DNA from: Nannochloropsis salina CCMP1776 | Lineage: Eukaryota; Sar; Eustigmatophyceae; Eustigmatales; Monodopsidaceae | Assembly: GCA_004565275.1 (NCBI GenBank) | Contig: SDOX01000183.1 | Coordinates: 28,035 to 92,034 of the forward strand | Direction: 5' to 3' | DNA length: 64,000 nt | In this document: in pieces, positions 10,348-20,828 of the stretch | Layout: the number at the start of each line of letters is the position of its first letter | Numbering within the stretch: position 1 is the first letter of the stretch | Notes under the pieces: model-generated | The model's input: the letters and a program-made list of their open reading frames with translations, nothing else | Databases searched by the model: none | Told to the model about the DNA's origin: nothing | Program-made: the position numbers and the translations under genes

Positions 10348-11691
10348 ATGGACGAGAATAGCCTGGATAACTTTGAAACAAACTGTGGGGTGGAGAGGTC
10401 TGCAGCAGACAGTAGCAGCAGTAGCAACAGCAGCAGCAGTAGCGACAGCAGCAGCAGCAGTAGGGACAGCAGCAGTAGCAGCAGCAGCAGCAGAAGCAGG
10501 AGGAAAAGTAGCAGCAGCAGCAATAGCAGCAGCAGTAGCAGTAGCAGTTGCAGGAGGAGGAGGAGGAGGAGGAGGCACAGTATTGGTCGCAGCCGGAGTA
10601 GCAGCAGCAGCAGTCGGAGGAGGAGGAGGAAGAGAAGCAGAGGAAGTCGATCGCCTCCTCGCCGCGAAGGGAAGAGGCATGGTAGGGTTCGCTCTCCGAA
10701 GGGGTACGAGGAAAGAGGGCGAGACAGGGAGAGGAGTCGGGAGAGGACGAGCAAGAGGTCATTGAAGGAGGGGAGACGAAGCCGGAGCGTGGATGGAGGA
10801 AGAGGGGTGTCAAAGTACGGGAGGGCAGGGAAGAGAAAGGACCACAGCCGGAGTCGGAGCAGAGGGAGGACTGAGAGGCAAGATAGAGGACATCGAAGGG
10901 AGGGAAGGGAGCGAAGTGGTCGAGGGAGGTATGGAGGCCGGAGCCGGAGTCATAGCCTGGAGAGGGCTGAGAGGAGGAGAGGACAAGGGGGGGAACGAGG
11001 GCGGGATAGAGGCCGGGAGGAGGAAGGAGGCCGGGGCGCCAGAGTCCACATGGATGCTCGCGCCCACCCCCGCAACGAGTCCTTCATTGCAGGCACACAG
11101 ACGCGGAGACGGGCGGACGAGGGGGAGGGAAGGGCTGGGGAAGGTAGGAGGTACGGGCAGGAGGCGCGTCGACGGGACGATGGACCGTCAGGCTCGCCCT
11201 CCCGAGACTCCTCCGCCCCCGAAGGCCGTCGCATGCCCCCCTCCCAAGCGTCAGGGCCCAGTGCCCCTTTCCCTCCTTCCTCCTCGGCCATGCCCCCGAA
11301 ACGGTCGGGCATTTTCCAGTACCTGCGGGAGGCTGCGGGGGTATCGTTGCCCTCTCTGGTCACGGAGGCTGGCAAGGCGGCGAACCGGGAGAGCGGGGTC
11401 CGAGGCCACGGGGCAGGGACGCGGGTGGAGAAGGCGGGAGGGATCGGAGGGAAAAAAACCGATGGGGAAGGAGGAGGAGGAGGGAGGCGGCTGGAAGGAG
11501 GGGAGGAGGTGCGGGACGGGTACTCCCGAGGCCTGCGGGCAGACCGGGCATCGGAGAGGAAGAAGCCCTACCAGTGCGACCGTTGTGAGGCCTCCTTTGG
11601 GATCGCCCCCGATCTGAGCGAGCATTTCCACCGGTTGCACGGGGTTACCAAGCACCCCAGCCAGATCGTGCCCACCGCGGTAATCTTCTAG
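10348..11691 (+). CDS. RS-rich protein with one C-terminal C2H2 zinc finger
   Basis: A single exon of 447 residues. Residues about 20-100 are Ser runs mixed with Arg blocks, encoded by AGC and AGG triplet arrays. Residues about 100-340 are rich in RS, SR, RE and RGR dipeptides, as in splicing-related RS domains. Near the end is one classical finger, CDRCEASFGIAPDLSEHFHR followed by LH (C-x2-C-x12-H-x4-H), preceded by KKPYQ. The layout suggests a nuclear RNA-processing or speckle protein, but no RRM was found and no specific family was recognised. The first Met could also be at 10262, which would add a hydrophobic stretch; 10348 fits better. The triplet arrays make the exact length liable to polymorphism. 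Confidence 0.7.
   Translation: MDENSLDNFETNCGVERSAADSSSSSNSSSSSDSSSSSRDSSSSSSSSRSRRKSSSSSNSSSSSSSSCRRRRRRRRHSIGRSRSSSSSSRRRRRKRSRGSRSPPRREGKRHGRVRSPKGYEERGRDRERSRERTSKRSLKEGRRSRSVDGGRGVSKYGRAGKRKDHSRSRSRGRTERQDRGHRREGRERSGRGRYGGRSRSHSLERAERRRGQGGERGRDRGREEEGGRGARVHMDARAHPRNESFIAGTQTRRRADEGEGRAGEGRRYGQEARRRDDGPSGSPSRDSSAPEGRRMPPSQASGPSAPFPPSSSAMPPKRSGIFQYLREAAGVSLPSLVTEAGKAANRESGVRGHGAGTRVEKAGGIGGKKTDGEGGGGGRRLEGGEEVRDGYSRGLRADRASERKKPYQCDRCEASFGIAPDLSEHFHRLHGVTKHPSQIVPTAVIF
10400..10640 (+). repeat. AGC/AGG triplet arrays in the RS/C2H2 gene
   Basis: Interrupted AGC (Ser) and AGG (Arg) triplet runs inside the coding sequence. They also create long Ala, Gly, Leu and Cys-rich false frames on both strands. 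Confidence 0.8.
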
Positions 11692-12160
11692 AAGGTTCCA
11701 ACGCAGCCCCTGGACCCGGGGCCAGGTCTTCCTGCCCACGGGCATCGTCATTTGGAAGTCCTGTCGTGGTCCAAGCGTCTGCATCGCGCGGAGTGAAATG
11801 CCTGAGAGAGGGAGGCATGAGAGTGGCGGGCAGGTCCTATCTTGGGGCACGCCTGTTCGGTGTTGAGGACACGGGAACCCGCCTAGGCCACCGAGAGAGA
11901 GGGAGAACGTCTAGTCTGATGGGGAAGATGGAATGTCATGAGTCTGATGGGAGAAGGGGAAACGTTTAGTTTGATGAACCACAGGGAAAACATCTTGCCT
12001 GACGGGAGGGACAGCACGCGGACGACGAGGGAGGTCCGTCCCCGCCCCCACAAAAATATATTTTTATTCGCAGCGGGGTGTGCGAGAACGACGCTCCCAT
12101 TTAATGACTATCTATCGTACATTGTTTATTCTTTCTCGTGATGTTCACCTCCCTGCCTCA
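11692..12160. other. Convergent intergenic region, no gene seen
   Basis: About 470 bp between the 3' ends of two converging genes. A partly repeated phrase, TCTGATGGG/TTTGATGAAC with GGAAAAC/GGGAAACG, occurs around 11917-12005. Confidence 0.5.
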
Positions 12161-12415
12161 TCATTTCCTTGAAAACTTCCTGATGTCCTTTTCGACCTCT
12201 TTTTGCAGGGCCCCCATGAAGCGTCCTATCAACCCCACGTGCTTCTCCGCCTCTTTGGCCAGCTTCCCCGAATGTTCCACGCCCGTGGCTTTCACTTTGT
12301 CCACGTGGCCCGCCGTGCGAAGTGCGAACCGTTGGAATGCTCGGTTGTTGGCAAGACCTTTGACGATGAGCTCGTTCGCAATGTAGTTGGCTATCCGGAG
12401 GAAAAATTGGGACAT
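12161..12415 (-). CDS. Small helical protein, unknown function
   Basis: A single exon of 84 residues: MSQFFLRIANYIANELIVKG, then LANNRAFQRFALRT and a Lys/Glu/His-rich amphipathic second half ending DIRKFSRK. The pattern of hydrophobic and charged residues, the good start context and the lack of low complexity make it a likely real gene. I recall similar small plant and algal proteins with an ANE-IV-KGLA-FQRFA core but cannot name a family or function. No signal peptide or zinc ligands are seen; the first 20 residues could be a weak amphipathic helix for mitochondrial import or membrane contact (inference). Confidence 0.6.
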   Translation of the reverse strand: MSQFFLRIANYIANELIVKGLANNRAFQRFALRTAGHVDKVKATGVEHSGKLAKEAEKHVGLIGRFMGALQKEVEKDIRKFSRK

Positions 12416-13219
12416 GGGTGGACGTAAACCCGCTCAACTGTGTTGCTCTTCAATGAAGACGGCAGTGATGACAGTGCGAGACGTAGCCAAGCACCTGAAT
12501 TGGAATGTACGGTCACTGGCGTGGCCTCGGTGTCCTCGATCGCGGGGCAATCTCTGCGTGCCCAGCCTATCTTTGCGGCTCCCGTAGCGCCTGGCATCAA
12601 TGAAAAAATGCGAAAGGCACATGAGTGTGACAGAGCGGGAGCATTCAACCAGAACAAAACGTTCTAACCCCCCCACACACGTCATAGTGTTTGTGACACG
12701 GGCGCCATCAGGAAGGGAAGAGCCCCCTCCTCCTAGCAGGATGCCCTCCTCGCCGACCCCCCCACTATTCGCTTTCTTTTTTTCCCCAGTCCACGTTGTA
12801 CTTGTCTGTGTGATGTGGAAATTCGCGTGGTACGGTACCTCACCAGGTTGGTCGCTGTCCCAGCCTGGTCAGGTCCGTGGGAAGAAATCGACAGGGTGCT
12901 CACCGCACATCCCTTTATCATGAGGGAATAACCGCATTATTGAACTCTGCTTGTCTTGTTACATTTCTTGTTCACCTCGTTGCCTCTTTTTGCTCACACA
13001 TCGCAGGCCAAAAACCTCGCAAGACCACGGACACCCTTTCTTTCCTCAGGGCGCCACCAAGGGCAAATACAAGCCTCCTCATGGAAGCGTTTTGTCCCCA
13101 TTCAGTCATGTTTTGACCGCGCACGTAGCAAGTGGAGGACCGTCTGGGAAGGGCCATTCCTCTCGAGAAGGAGTGTCGCCCGTCCATTCTGCCGAGCACG
13201 TGCTGTCACAAGCTAGACC
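12416..13219. other. Divergent intergenic region, no gene seen
   Basis: About 800 bp between the starts of the small helical protein (-) and the permease (+). Short frames on both strands lack protein-like composition. Confidence 0.5.
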
Positions 13220-14876
13220 ATGATACAGGAACCCGATGCGACGCCCAGCAATAACAACTCTGCTGACCTCTTGCTTCGTTTCCTCCCCGCTGGCAAAGCC
13301 TCGGCGGAGAGCGACCTCCCTCACCTGCCCTACCCCCCAAGCGGTGCTTCCCCGCCGCGTTTCCATTCTTCCTCCCACTCGTTCCCGACGACAAAACCCC
13401 GCAAAACACTGCATTGGGCCATGGCTGGCCTCATCCTCTTCTCTTTCACTGCCCCGGGCGCCCTGGTCAGCGTGCCTTTCGCCGTCGGAACCACGGGCTA
13501 CGTGTTGAGCCTCCTCATCTTGAGCCTTTTCACCGCCGCCACCATCGTGGGCTGTCTGATGCTCTTAGAGATATACCAATGCAACCCCTATTGCCAAAAT
13601 CTGCCGGAGTTGGGCGCCGTGGCCTTGGGAAGCGTGCGGGGCCGACAGCTCGCGGCGACGGTGCAACTCAGCAACTTCGTCGGTTTCCTGCCCGTCTCGC
13701 TCACCATCAACGCCCTGGCCTTGCAAGGGACTCTGGGCGTGGCGCCCGAGCATTCCTGCCTGGATTACTACATCCTCGGCATCAGCGTGCTCTGCCTCTT
13801 GAGCACTCAGGCCCGGGCGCTCTCCAACACCCAAGCCCTCTCCCTCCTCTCCCTCACCGCCATCCTGGCCGCGGGGGCCATCCAGCTAGGCGTCGCCTTC
13901 TCCCCCTCCCTCATGCCATCCCCACCGCCCTCCCCGTCCTCCTCCGCCCGCATGTTCGGTCATCCCCTCCTCCCCCACGCCTCCCCCGCCACGGAGGTCG
14001 TGCGCACCCTCCTGGGCGTCACCTGCATGGCTTGGTCCTTCGTGCCCTGCTTCCTCGTCGTCGAACTCGCCTCCGCCATGCCCGCGCCCCACCACTTCCC
14101 TCGCGCCCTTTTCCTGGCGGCGGGCCTCCTCTTCCTTCTCTTCTTGGGCGTGGGCTTTCCGTTGGTGCATCGGTGGGGGTGGGACCTTCCCGACCCCTCC
14201 TACGCCCTCCCGGCGTGGCCGGCCGCCGCCTCCGTCTCCCGCGTCATGCATGCCCTTGTCCTCCTCGCCAACCTGGTCTCTTACACCCTCGACTCCGTGC
14301 CTCTCGTCCGCTACTGCCAACGGGTCTGGCGCCCGCGCTTCAACCTCCAGGATTGGTCCCCCCAGGCGCTTGGCCTCTACCTCCTCCTCAGCCTGCCCTC
14401 CTTCCTCTTCGGTGTCCTGGCTGCCCTGGTCGTCGGGAACCTCCTGGCCCTTCTGGCCTTTGTCAGCGCCTTGTCCGTTCCATGGGTGACGCAGATTCTT
14501 CCCGCGCTTTTTTACCACTCGTGGCGCCGGCGGCTTTCCTCCGCCTCATCCCGCTCCTACGCCCACCCTACCTCGGCCGATAACCGCCCCGACGAATGGA
14601 TTCTCGCCCTCCCTCCCTCCCTCCCTCCCTCCCTCCCTCCCTCCTCCTCGACCTCGCCGTTGGGCCGCCTTTCCCTCCTGCTCCCCCCCCCCTGTCGCGG
14701 GCGGCATCCACGCCCCTCTCTCCGTGAAAGAAAAATTTCTGCTCGTCTTTGTCGCTTCGGTCGGGGTCATGAATTTCCTGATCTGTGCGGCGGCGGCGGT
14801 GGGGAAAGTGAGCATCGCGGAGTTGCGGGGGAAGACCCAGATCGGGTGTGGCGCGTGGACCCTTTACAATGATTGA
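13220..14876 (+). CDS. Amino acid/auxin permease (AAAP) family transporter, with an apparent frame break
   Basis: An integral membrane protein with about ten predicted spans. It begins with a 70-residue hydrophilic N-terminus, then LHWAMAGLILFSFTAPGALV, as in the first span of Aa_trans proteins, and goes on to LYLLLSLPSFLFGVLAALVV and FVSALSVPWVTQILPALFYH. This family moves amino acids by proton or sodium coupling. After a Pro/Ser-rich loop over a CCCT array the frame runs into a C10 run (14683-14692). The last span and C-terminus (VKEKFLLVFVASVGVMNFLI to WTLYND, stop 14874-14876) lie in another frame. A one-base length change in the run, or an unseen short intron, would explain this; a sequencing error is likely. 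Substrate cannot be predicted. Confidence 0.78.
14606..14643 (+). repeat. (CCCT)n array inside the permease gene
   Basis: A CCCT array read as Leu-Pro-Pro-Ser repeats in the loop before the last span. It may vary in length in multiples of four, which would shift the frame, so it might instead belong to an unrecognised intron. Confidence 0.75.
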
Positions 14877-15979
14877 TTTGGAGGAGGCGTCGGAGGAGGG
14901 AGGACTGAAGGCGGGGAAGGAAGCGGGGGGAGATAGAGGTAAGGGAAGGAAGGAAGTGTTGGAAGGGACAAGAGAAAGTGGGGGCATGGAGCCAGGAGGG
15001 ATGGAACAGGAAGGACGGATGCCGGTCTTTGCAGTCTCAAAATAGCACGGGACTGAATGAAGTATACCGTGGAAAGCGTGTCATCACAGCGATCGTAGGA
15101 AGCCACAAAACAGCCAAAGGCTCTTCAAATATCCATACACACGCCTTCGCATCCAACAAAGCTTGGCAGGTACCAGTCCTGTCATTATTTCTTTACCCTC
15201 CGATTCTTGCCATCTGGCCCTTTCTCGTCCTCCCCTCCCTATCGCTTCCGCTATCGCACATTCGCTTTTGTGAGTCGGCTTCCTCTACAGCACACGCGGA
15301 CTGGTCTGCCAGTCGTCGATGCCACTACTGTTCCCACCGCTTCGATTCTCTGTTGAAAATGGATTACCTCCTCTACTGCTTCTGCTCATGTATCGCCCTT
15401 CGCCTACCCCCCCCACTGCGTCGTGTGTGCCAATGCTCGTCTCTTGCCTCCACTTCGTCGTCTCTCTATCAATCTTCTTCTCCCACCGCCATGCATCGAC
15501 CCCACCAAAGCCAACCCTCAGTCGCCTCTCAGATTCAACGGTATCTTCACTTCCTAATTCCCCATCATACTCCTAGCCTCCCAGATGCCGCGTGGACTTT
15601 CTCGACGTTCTCGAGGTTTTCAGGGGTTCCCCCCCCCCTTTCTTTTTCACCTCCAGGTATGTACACGTCCACTGTATCTGGGACGCTGCTTTTTCCAGTT
15701 CGTCCTTCGCTTTCCCTCCCGTCATCTTTCTCAACCTGGCGCGCCTGGTTGCTTTTCAAACAAAGTAGGCCTCAACCTTCTCCTCCCCCCCTCCCCCTAC
15801 TACGACCCATCGAATCCTCTCCACCTTCGGTACCCTCCCACCCTCTCCACAACCCTGTCCCCCCGTCCCGTCGCGTGAGACGAGCCTCCTTCGCCCCCGA
15901 CCCCGATACGTGCTGTTTTCTCACTATATACAACCATTTGACTCCCCTATCTGTCACCACCTCCCCTTCTGCATCGACC
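14877..15979. other. Convergent, pyrimidine-rich intergenic region
   Basis: About 1.1 kb between the permease and RING gene 3' ends. Strong C/T bias on the plus strand leaves long open frames rich in Ser and Pro with no recognisable domain. Confidence 0.5.
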
Positions 15980-17864
15980 TCAACCGTGCGTGTTTCCCTC
16001 CCTCCCCATCCCCCACCGGCATTCCAACATCTCCGTCCCACAGGCCCCCGCCTCCTCCGTTAACCTCGCCTTCCCTCCCACGTTCGTTGTGGCCCACTGC
16101 GTCTTAAGAGTCTTCGAATCCAAACCTCCCACGTCCCCCCCCTCTCTGTCCGCACCCACCATGCTCCTTTCTTCCCAACGTGCCGCCAGCGCCGCCCACG
16201 GTTTTCCCCCAACCTCCTCCCCCACTTCCACGTCCATCAATTTTCCCCAACGGTGCGCCAGCTCCGCCACGTCCCTACCCCCCGCATCCAGGCACGGCAA
16301 CGTCGCGCGTGACGAGAGGAAGCATGCATCCCAACGGGCCTGCATCTCCTCTTGGGCCAAGGCGCCTACCCCTGCGTCCGAGGTCGCGTCGATGACGGGG
16401 GGAAGGAAGAGGCGCTGGGCCCGGGCTTTCAACGCCGCCACCGACAAGCCCCCACAGTCCGTGGTGGGAACGGCCCAAGGGGCGAGGGGGCCGGGAGAAT
16501 CGGGGACGAGCAGGGACCACGCCGCCGCCAAGGTCGGAACCTTTGCCGCGCCAACCTCGGCGCTTTCCTGGCCCCGCGCCTCCCTCCACCAGGCTGTCAA
16601 CGCCGCCTGATCCTCCCCTCCTACCCCTCCCTCCTTCCCTTGACCTTGCCGCATCAAGTCCGACCAACGCGACCCCATGCAATCTGCCTGCCCTCCTTGC
16701 CCTTCCCTCCCCCTCCCCCACCGCCTCGTCAACCCTGCCACGCTTTCCGCCCCCGCCTCCTCGGTCAGGACGGCGACTCCTCCTTTCCATTGCTTGGATT
16801 CTGCTGCTTTCCCGCCCATCAGCATGGACCATCGACGCTGGAGCTCGGCTCGTGTGGATCCTCCGACGTCGGGGTCAGGGGAGACGAAGGCCCGCCTGAC
16901 ACTCTTGGCGGCCCGTCGCATCAACAACCGGTGCGGCAAGCCACCAATGTCAGGGCCCACGTACCCCCGGCCTCTCTCTTTCCCTCCTTTCCCTTTGGTC
17001 ACGCCCACGCTGCCTCCGCCCCCTGTAGGCACCTCTCCCGCCTCACAGGACGGGGAAGAGGCACGATCCCCTACGTCACTACATTTCCCAGCGTTCCCCG
17101 CTCCACCGCTACCCGCACAAAAGAGGGCCTCCCAACTTGGCTTGGAGAAGACACGGGTGGCTCGCGTGTTTCCGAGACGCCAGGACATGTTGGCAAAACG
17201 TTGGGTCTGAAATTGCTGCCGAAGCACGTCCGGATCGAGGGTGTGCGACTTCCGGCACAGGGCGCACGAGGACATTTTTTGTTCGGCAGCCGCCTTTAGA
17301 CATTGGCGACAAAAGGTGTGCCCTGAAGGTGCGAGGGAAGGGATAATTGGGCGTGAATGACCACATAAGAATGGAACGCCCCTCTTCTGCGTCCACGCCC
17401 CCTCTCACACCGCATGGCATCCAGCTCAGAATTCCATCCATCCATGCACATCCTTCGTTTCCACACATGACTCGAAAACGTAAAAGATGCTCTTCCCTCC
17501 CTGTTTACTTACCACACGACAACTGGATGCTATTTTCTGACGTCTCGAGGCAAATCGGGCACGAGTGCGGCTCGGCCTTTACAGTGAGGCCGTACCGCTT
17601 GCAGATCCATTGAAAAAAGTAAGTCGTGGGATCATTGAGACGACTCAAGTAAAAGACGTCATCTTGAGGCTCTAAGGCATCCCCGTCCTCCACTGACGCG
17701 GCCTGATCCGCTGAAGTTGCGGCGTGCGCAGCACAAGGGGTGGAAGAGCATGAGCAGGTCGCGGCAAGGAGACGGGTACTTGTGCCAAACCGCGGAAGAG
17801 ACATGTCATCCGAAAAGTGGATGTTAGACGCCACCAAGAAAAGGGATTCCGTGGCTGCCGCCAT
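15980..17864 (-). CDS. RING-type protein, probable E3 ubiquitin ligase, with Arg-Trp repeats
   Basis: Two exons, complement of 17513-17864 and 15980-17322, join in phase (TGT G + GG CAC) to 564 residues. The join completes a C3HC4 RING: CPICLETSENSIQLSC, then GHTFCRQC and CALCRKSH, starting near residue 101. RING proteins recruit ubiquitin-charged E2 enzymes. The remaining 400 residues hold about ten loosely repeated units built on a helix like ELQRRWSML, LTRRWGRG, MQARWDACF, LAHRWGKLMD, LAARWEERS and LECRWGMG. Gly/Asp/Glu-rich spacers of 15-35 residues separate them. No known repeat family came to mind. The RING call is firm; ligase activity and substrate are inference. Confidence 0.82.
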
Positions 17865-18997
17865 AGTTGTGGTGTGTTGGAGCGCAAAGGAGCACCTGCG
17901 AGACTGGGTGGTTAGGAATTTCTACTTTCCCGTAAATTACGTCTGTTTGTGGCTGGTCCTCAACTGTGCCAGCGCCTGCGCAAGTATGAGATTTGTAATG
18001 CAAATGCATAAGTTGAGCATTGAGAGAGATCTGTGGCCTGTTTCGCGGGCACGTGAAGGAACAAATCGTGCAACTTGGCAATGAATCACGATGATTCAAT
18101 GGCGAGAGAAAAGAGGGAGCTCATCCCGGCGCGGCGTGACAGCGGCGTCAGCCATATGGAGGGGACCACACACGAGAACCAAGCAGGCACTTTTCTCTTC
18201 CCCCACCACTACATCAATTCCCTCTACGCATCAATCAAACACACGAACCAATCGATGCAATGGACCTGCGGATCCCCCGGCAGACCTACAAGCCCACGGA
18301 CAATGTGCTCAAGTGCACCCCGCGGGGTTCTGAGCCCCGAATCTTTCAGAAAGTTTCGGGGCAACCGTTTAAAAACCGTTTAAACCGTCGAATGACTGGA
18401 CCCGGGGCATGACGAGCATCACGCAACGAGGATGCAGCGCTTTTCTGTGGCCTTTTCAACCCCCCTGCTCACATAGACTATGGAACGGAGTGATGGTGCT
18501 GGATGGAGCATGCAGTTTGAAAATAAAGTGTGCCGATGTATTTACGGGAGATTCATCTTCCTGTCCTTTTCCTGCGGGTTGGCGGTCAGCACAGATCGCG
18601 CAATCGAACATGGAGCGATTGCGGACTTTGTGTGCTTCGCTTCTCCTGGTTGCGGTCCTACCGGCTGTGTTTGGCCCAATGGAGGGCGAAGGGCGAGACG
18701 GCAGAGCAACGATGTAGTGGCGGAGTTGTGGTGCATCATTTGAAAGAAGCCGGATGACTATGCTCTCAAGCCATACACTCGAGACCGAGGAAAGATTTGT
18801 GGGGGAAAAGTGCCTTCACCGCTTTTGGTTATGTTTCGTGCTGTGTGTGGTGGCGAGGCATGTTTCGTCCCTTCGCCTCGCATGTCACGCTCCTCACTTG
18901 TCTTTTATATTACGACGACTGACACGATCACCATTTTACGCACAGGAGTGCTCCTTTCGTGTATAGCTAGCTTCATAAAGGCATTCCAATCGCAGAG
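17865..18997. other. Divergent intergenic region, no convincing gene
   Basis: About 1.1 kb between the RING gene start and the eL22 start. A short frame at 18610-18717 encodes 35 residues with a signal-like start (MERLRTLCASLLLVAVLPAV), but nothing follows it that looks like a mature protein. Confidence 0.45.
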
Positions 18998-20060
18998 ATG
19001 GCACCAACGGTGAGTATGAGAAATTTTAGATGGAGGAAATGAAGGGTGGGACCTCGTAGGCGGACTGCACAGGCGATGTGCACATTTGTCTCTCTAGTTT
19101 GATGGTTTGGATGAAGATATAGTGTCTGCGTTCGCAACACGCAAGCGTCAAGCTCTAGGGATGGGTACTCGATAAAATTAGCGGGCATGAGGACAGATCG
19201 TGGGCCTAAGTCCGTGCGCATTCTTCTATGATCACCTTGGTTGGGCCTCACATCGTCGGCATGATTGCCGCCCTTGGCACACTTTGCTGGTTTCTCCATG
19301 CAAAGAGAGACGGTGGCACGGAGGGAGGAGCGCGAGTGCAGGCGGTGTACAGATCAGGCGGGTCGTGAAGGTCGGGAACGGAGCCTCCCGGAGGTGTGGC
19401 GCGGCCCACTGCCGCTTTAAGGCAGTTTCGGCGGCACTATGTCTTCTCTCTCGTGTCAGGCACTTTTGTGTGACTGCGCTAGATATTCTCCCTCCTCCTG
19501 TGTACTTACTTATCTCAAATCTAACCCCTTCCGGTTCGACAGAAGCTCGGCGCGAAGGGGAGGAAAGGGAGCAAGAAGAACCAGGTCAAGTTCACGATTG
19601 ACTGCAGCGACCCGGTGAAAGACGGGGTCTTAGACATGGCCAACTTCGAGAAATTCCTCAAGGACCGAATCAAGGTAACACTTGTCTCTCCCTCTCGCTC
19701 CCTTGCTCCCTCTGCCGTGCTCCTCCTTTTCCATCCCAACCGGCCCTCGTTCCAGAAAAGAAACTTTCATCTTCGCTTATGCCTCCCCTCCCTCCTTTGT
19801 TCACTTTTCATCGACTCCTGTCTCAGGTCAATGGCAAGGCCGGCGTGCTCGGAGACGCCGTGGCGGTCGCGCGGGAGAAGAGCAAGATCCAAGTCACTGC
19901 CGAACTGCCCTTCTCAAAGCGGTACTTGAAGTACCTGACCAAGAAGCACCTGAAAAAGCAGCAACTCCGCGACTACATGCGTGTGGTGGCGACGAACAAG
20001 CAAACCTTCGAGTTGAAGTACTACACAGTCACGGACGAGGGGGGTGAGGACGAGGAGTAA
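18998..20060 (+). CDS. RPL22: 60S ribosomal protein eL22
   Basis: Three exons, 18998-19009, 19543-19674 and 19827-20060, give 125 residues; the first holds only MAPT. The sequence has the eL22 core: [38 protein letters not shown], then [20 protein letters not shown] and LRDYMRVVA, ending in an acidic tail DEGGEDEE. eL22 sits on the 60S subunit near the exit tunnel and is eukaryote-specific. All three junctions are GT-AG and phase 0. A very short first exon followed by a long first intron (533 bp) is common in ribosomal protein genes and may carry regulatory signals (inference). Confidence 0.96.
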
Positions 20061-20828
20061 GGAGAAGGAGGGGGGCGAGGGGCGGGGAAAGAAGGTGGGC
20101 TGGTGATGCGGTCGAGGGGGGCAAATGCTGCTCGGCATCTGTCTCTTCGCACGGCTCGCGGCGGTGGCGGGAGAGAAGAGGATTGAAACAGAGGCAAAGC
20201 AACCAAGCACCGCCTCGGTATTACTGTCTGCCCGAAGTTTCTTTTTTTAAACGGAATGTTACCCGCGTACGTGTCCTAGGCTCTCGTGCAACCACACAGG
20301 GACGTGGAGGGCGGGGTACCATGACAGGATAGGACGGTGCCTGAGACTTCTCGAGAGGACGCAGGGCATGGCGAAGGTTCTCAAGCCCTTCCTCGCAGCC
20401 CCGTAGAATATGCTTGTTGTGCATACCAGACCCCTTTCCCTCATCCCACCGCATCGTACACCACGACCCTTGCTCAAGCATTTCTTTGGCAAGCCACCGC
20501 ACTCGGAGACGCAGGGAGACCCCCGGCGCACCCCTTCCCCCTGCCCCCACTCCCACAACCCCTGCACGGTCCTGGTGCTATCGCCCTCCCACCGACTCAC
20601 CCAGCCCTGGTGGTATCGCCCTGCCCTCTCCCAGCCTCCTCACTCACCGCCTCCTCACTCACCGCCTCCACACACCGCGTTTCCCTTCTGCCGCCTCAAC
20701 ACAACACACCCGGCTTCTCTTCTCGGATTCTCCTCCTCCCTCCCCCACCGTGTCATTCCGTTACCATCCCCCTTCCTCTCCCCCTCCCTCCCTCCCTCCC
20801 TCTTCCCCTCCCTCCCTTCCCCCTCCCT
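20061..20828. other. Convergent, C/T-rich intergenic region
   Basis: About 770 bp between the 3' ends of eL22 and the HASPP28-SAP gene. The plus strand is C/T-rich from 20400 on; the open frames are proline- and serine-rich shadows. Confidence 0.5.

Noticed and set aside
10177-10813. Minus-strand frames rich in Leu, Cys or Ala opposite the RS region
   Set aside because: They are mirror images of AGC/AGG triplet arrays of the plus-strand gene.
9982-11691. A longer reading of the RS/C2H2 gene starting at 9982
   Set aside because: The first 120 codons look like untranslated sequence, with hydrophobic and Cys-rich chance residues. The Ser/Arg domain and a better start begin at 10348.
14978-16063. 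A 361-codon plus-strand Ser/Pro-rich frame
   Set aside because: It arises from C/T bias, has no domain, and overlaps the RING gene tail on the other strand.
18610-18717. Short signal-peptide-like frame
   Set aside because: Only 35 codons, with no mature sequence or in-phase second exon found.
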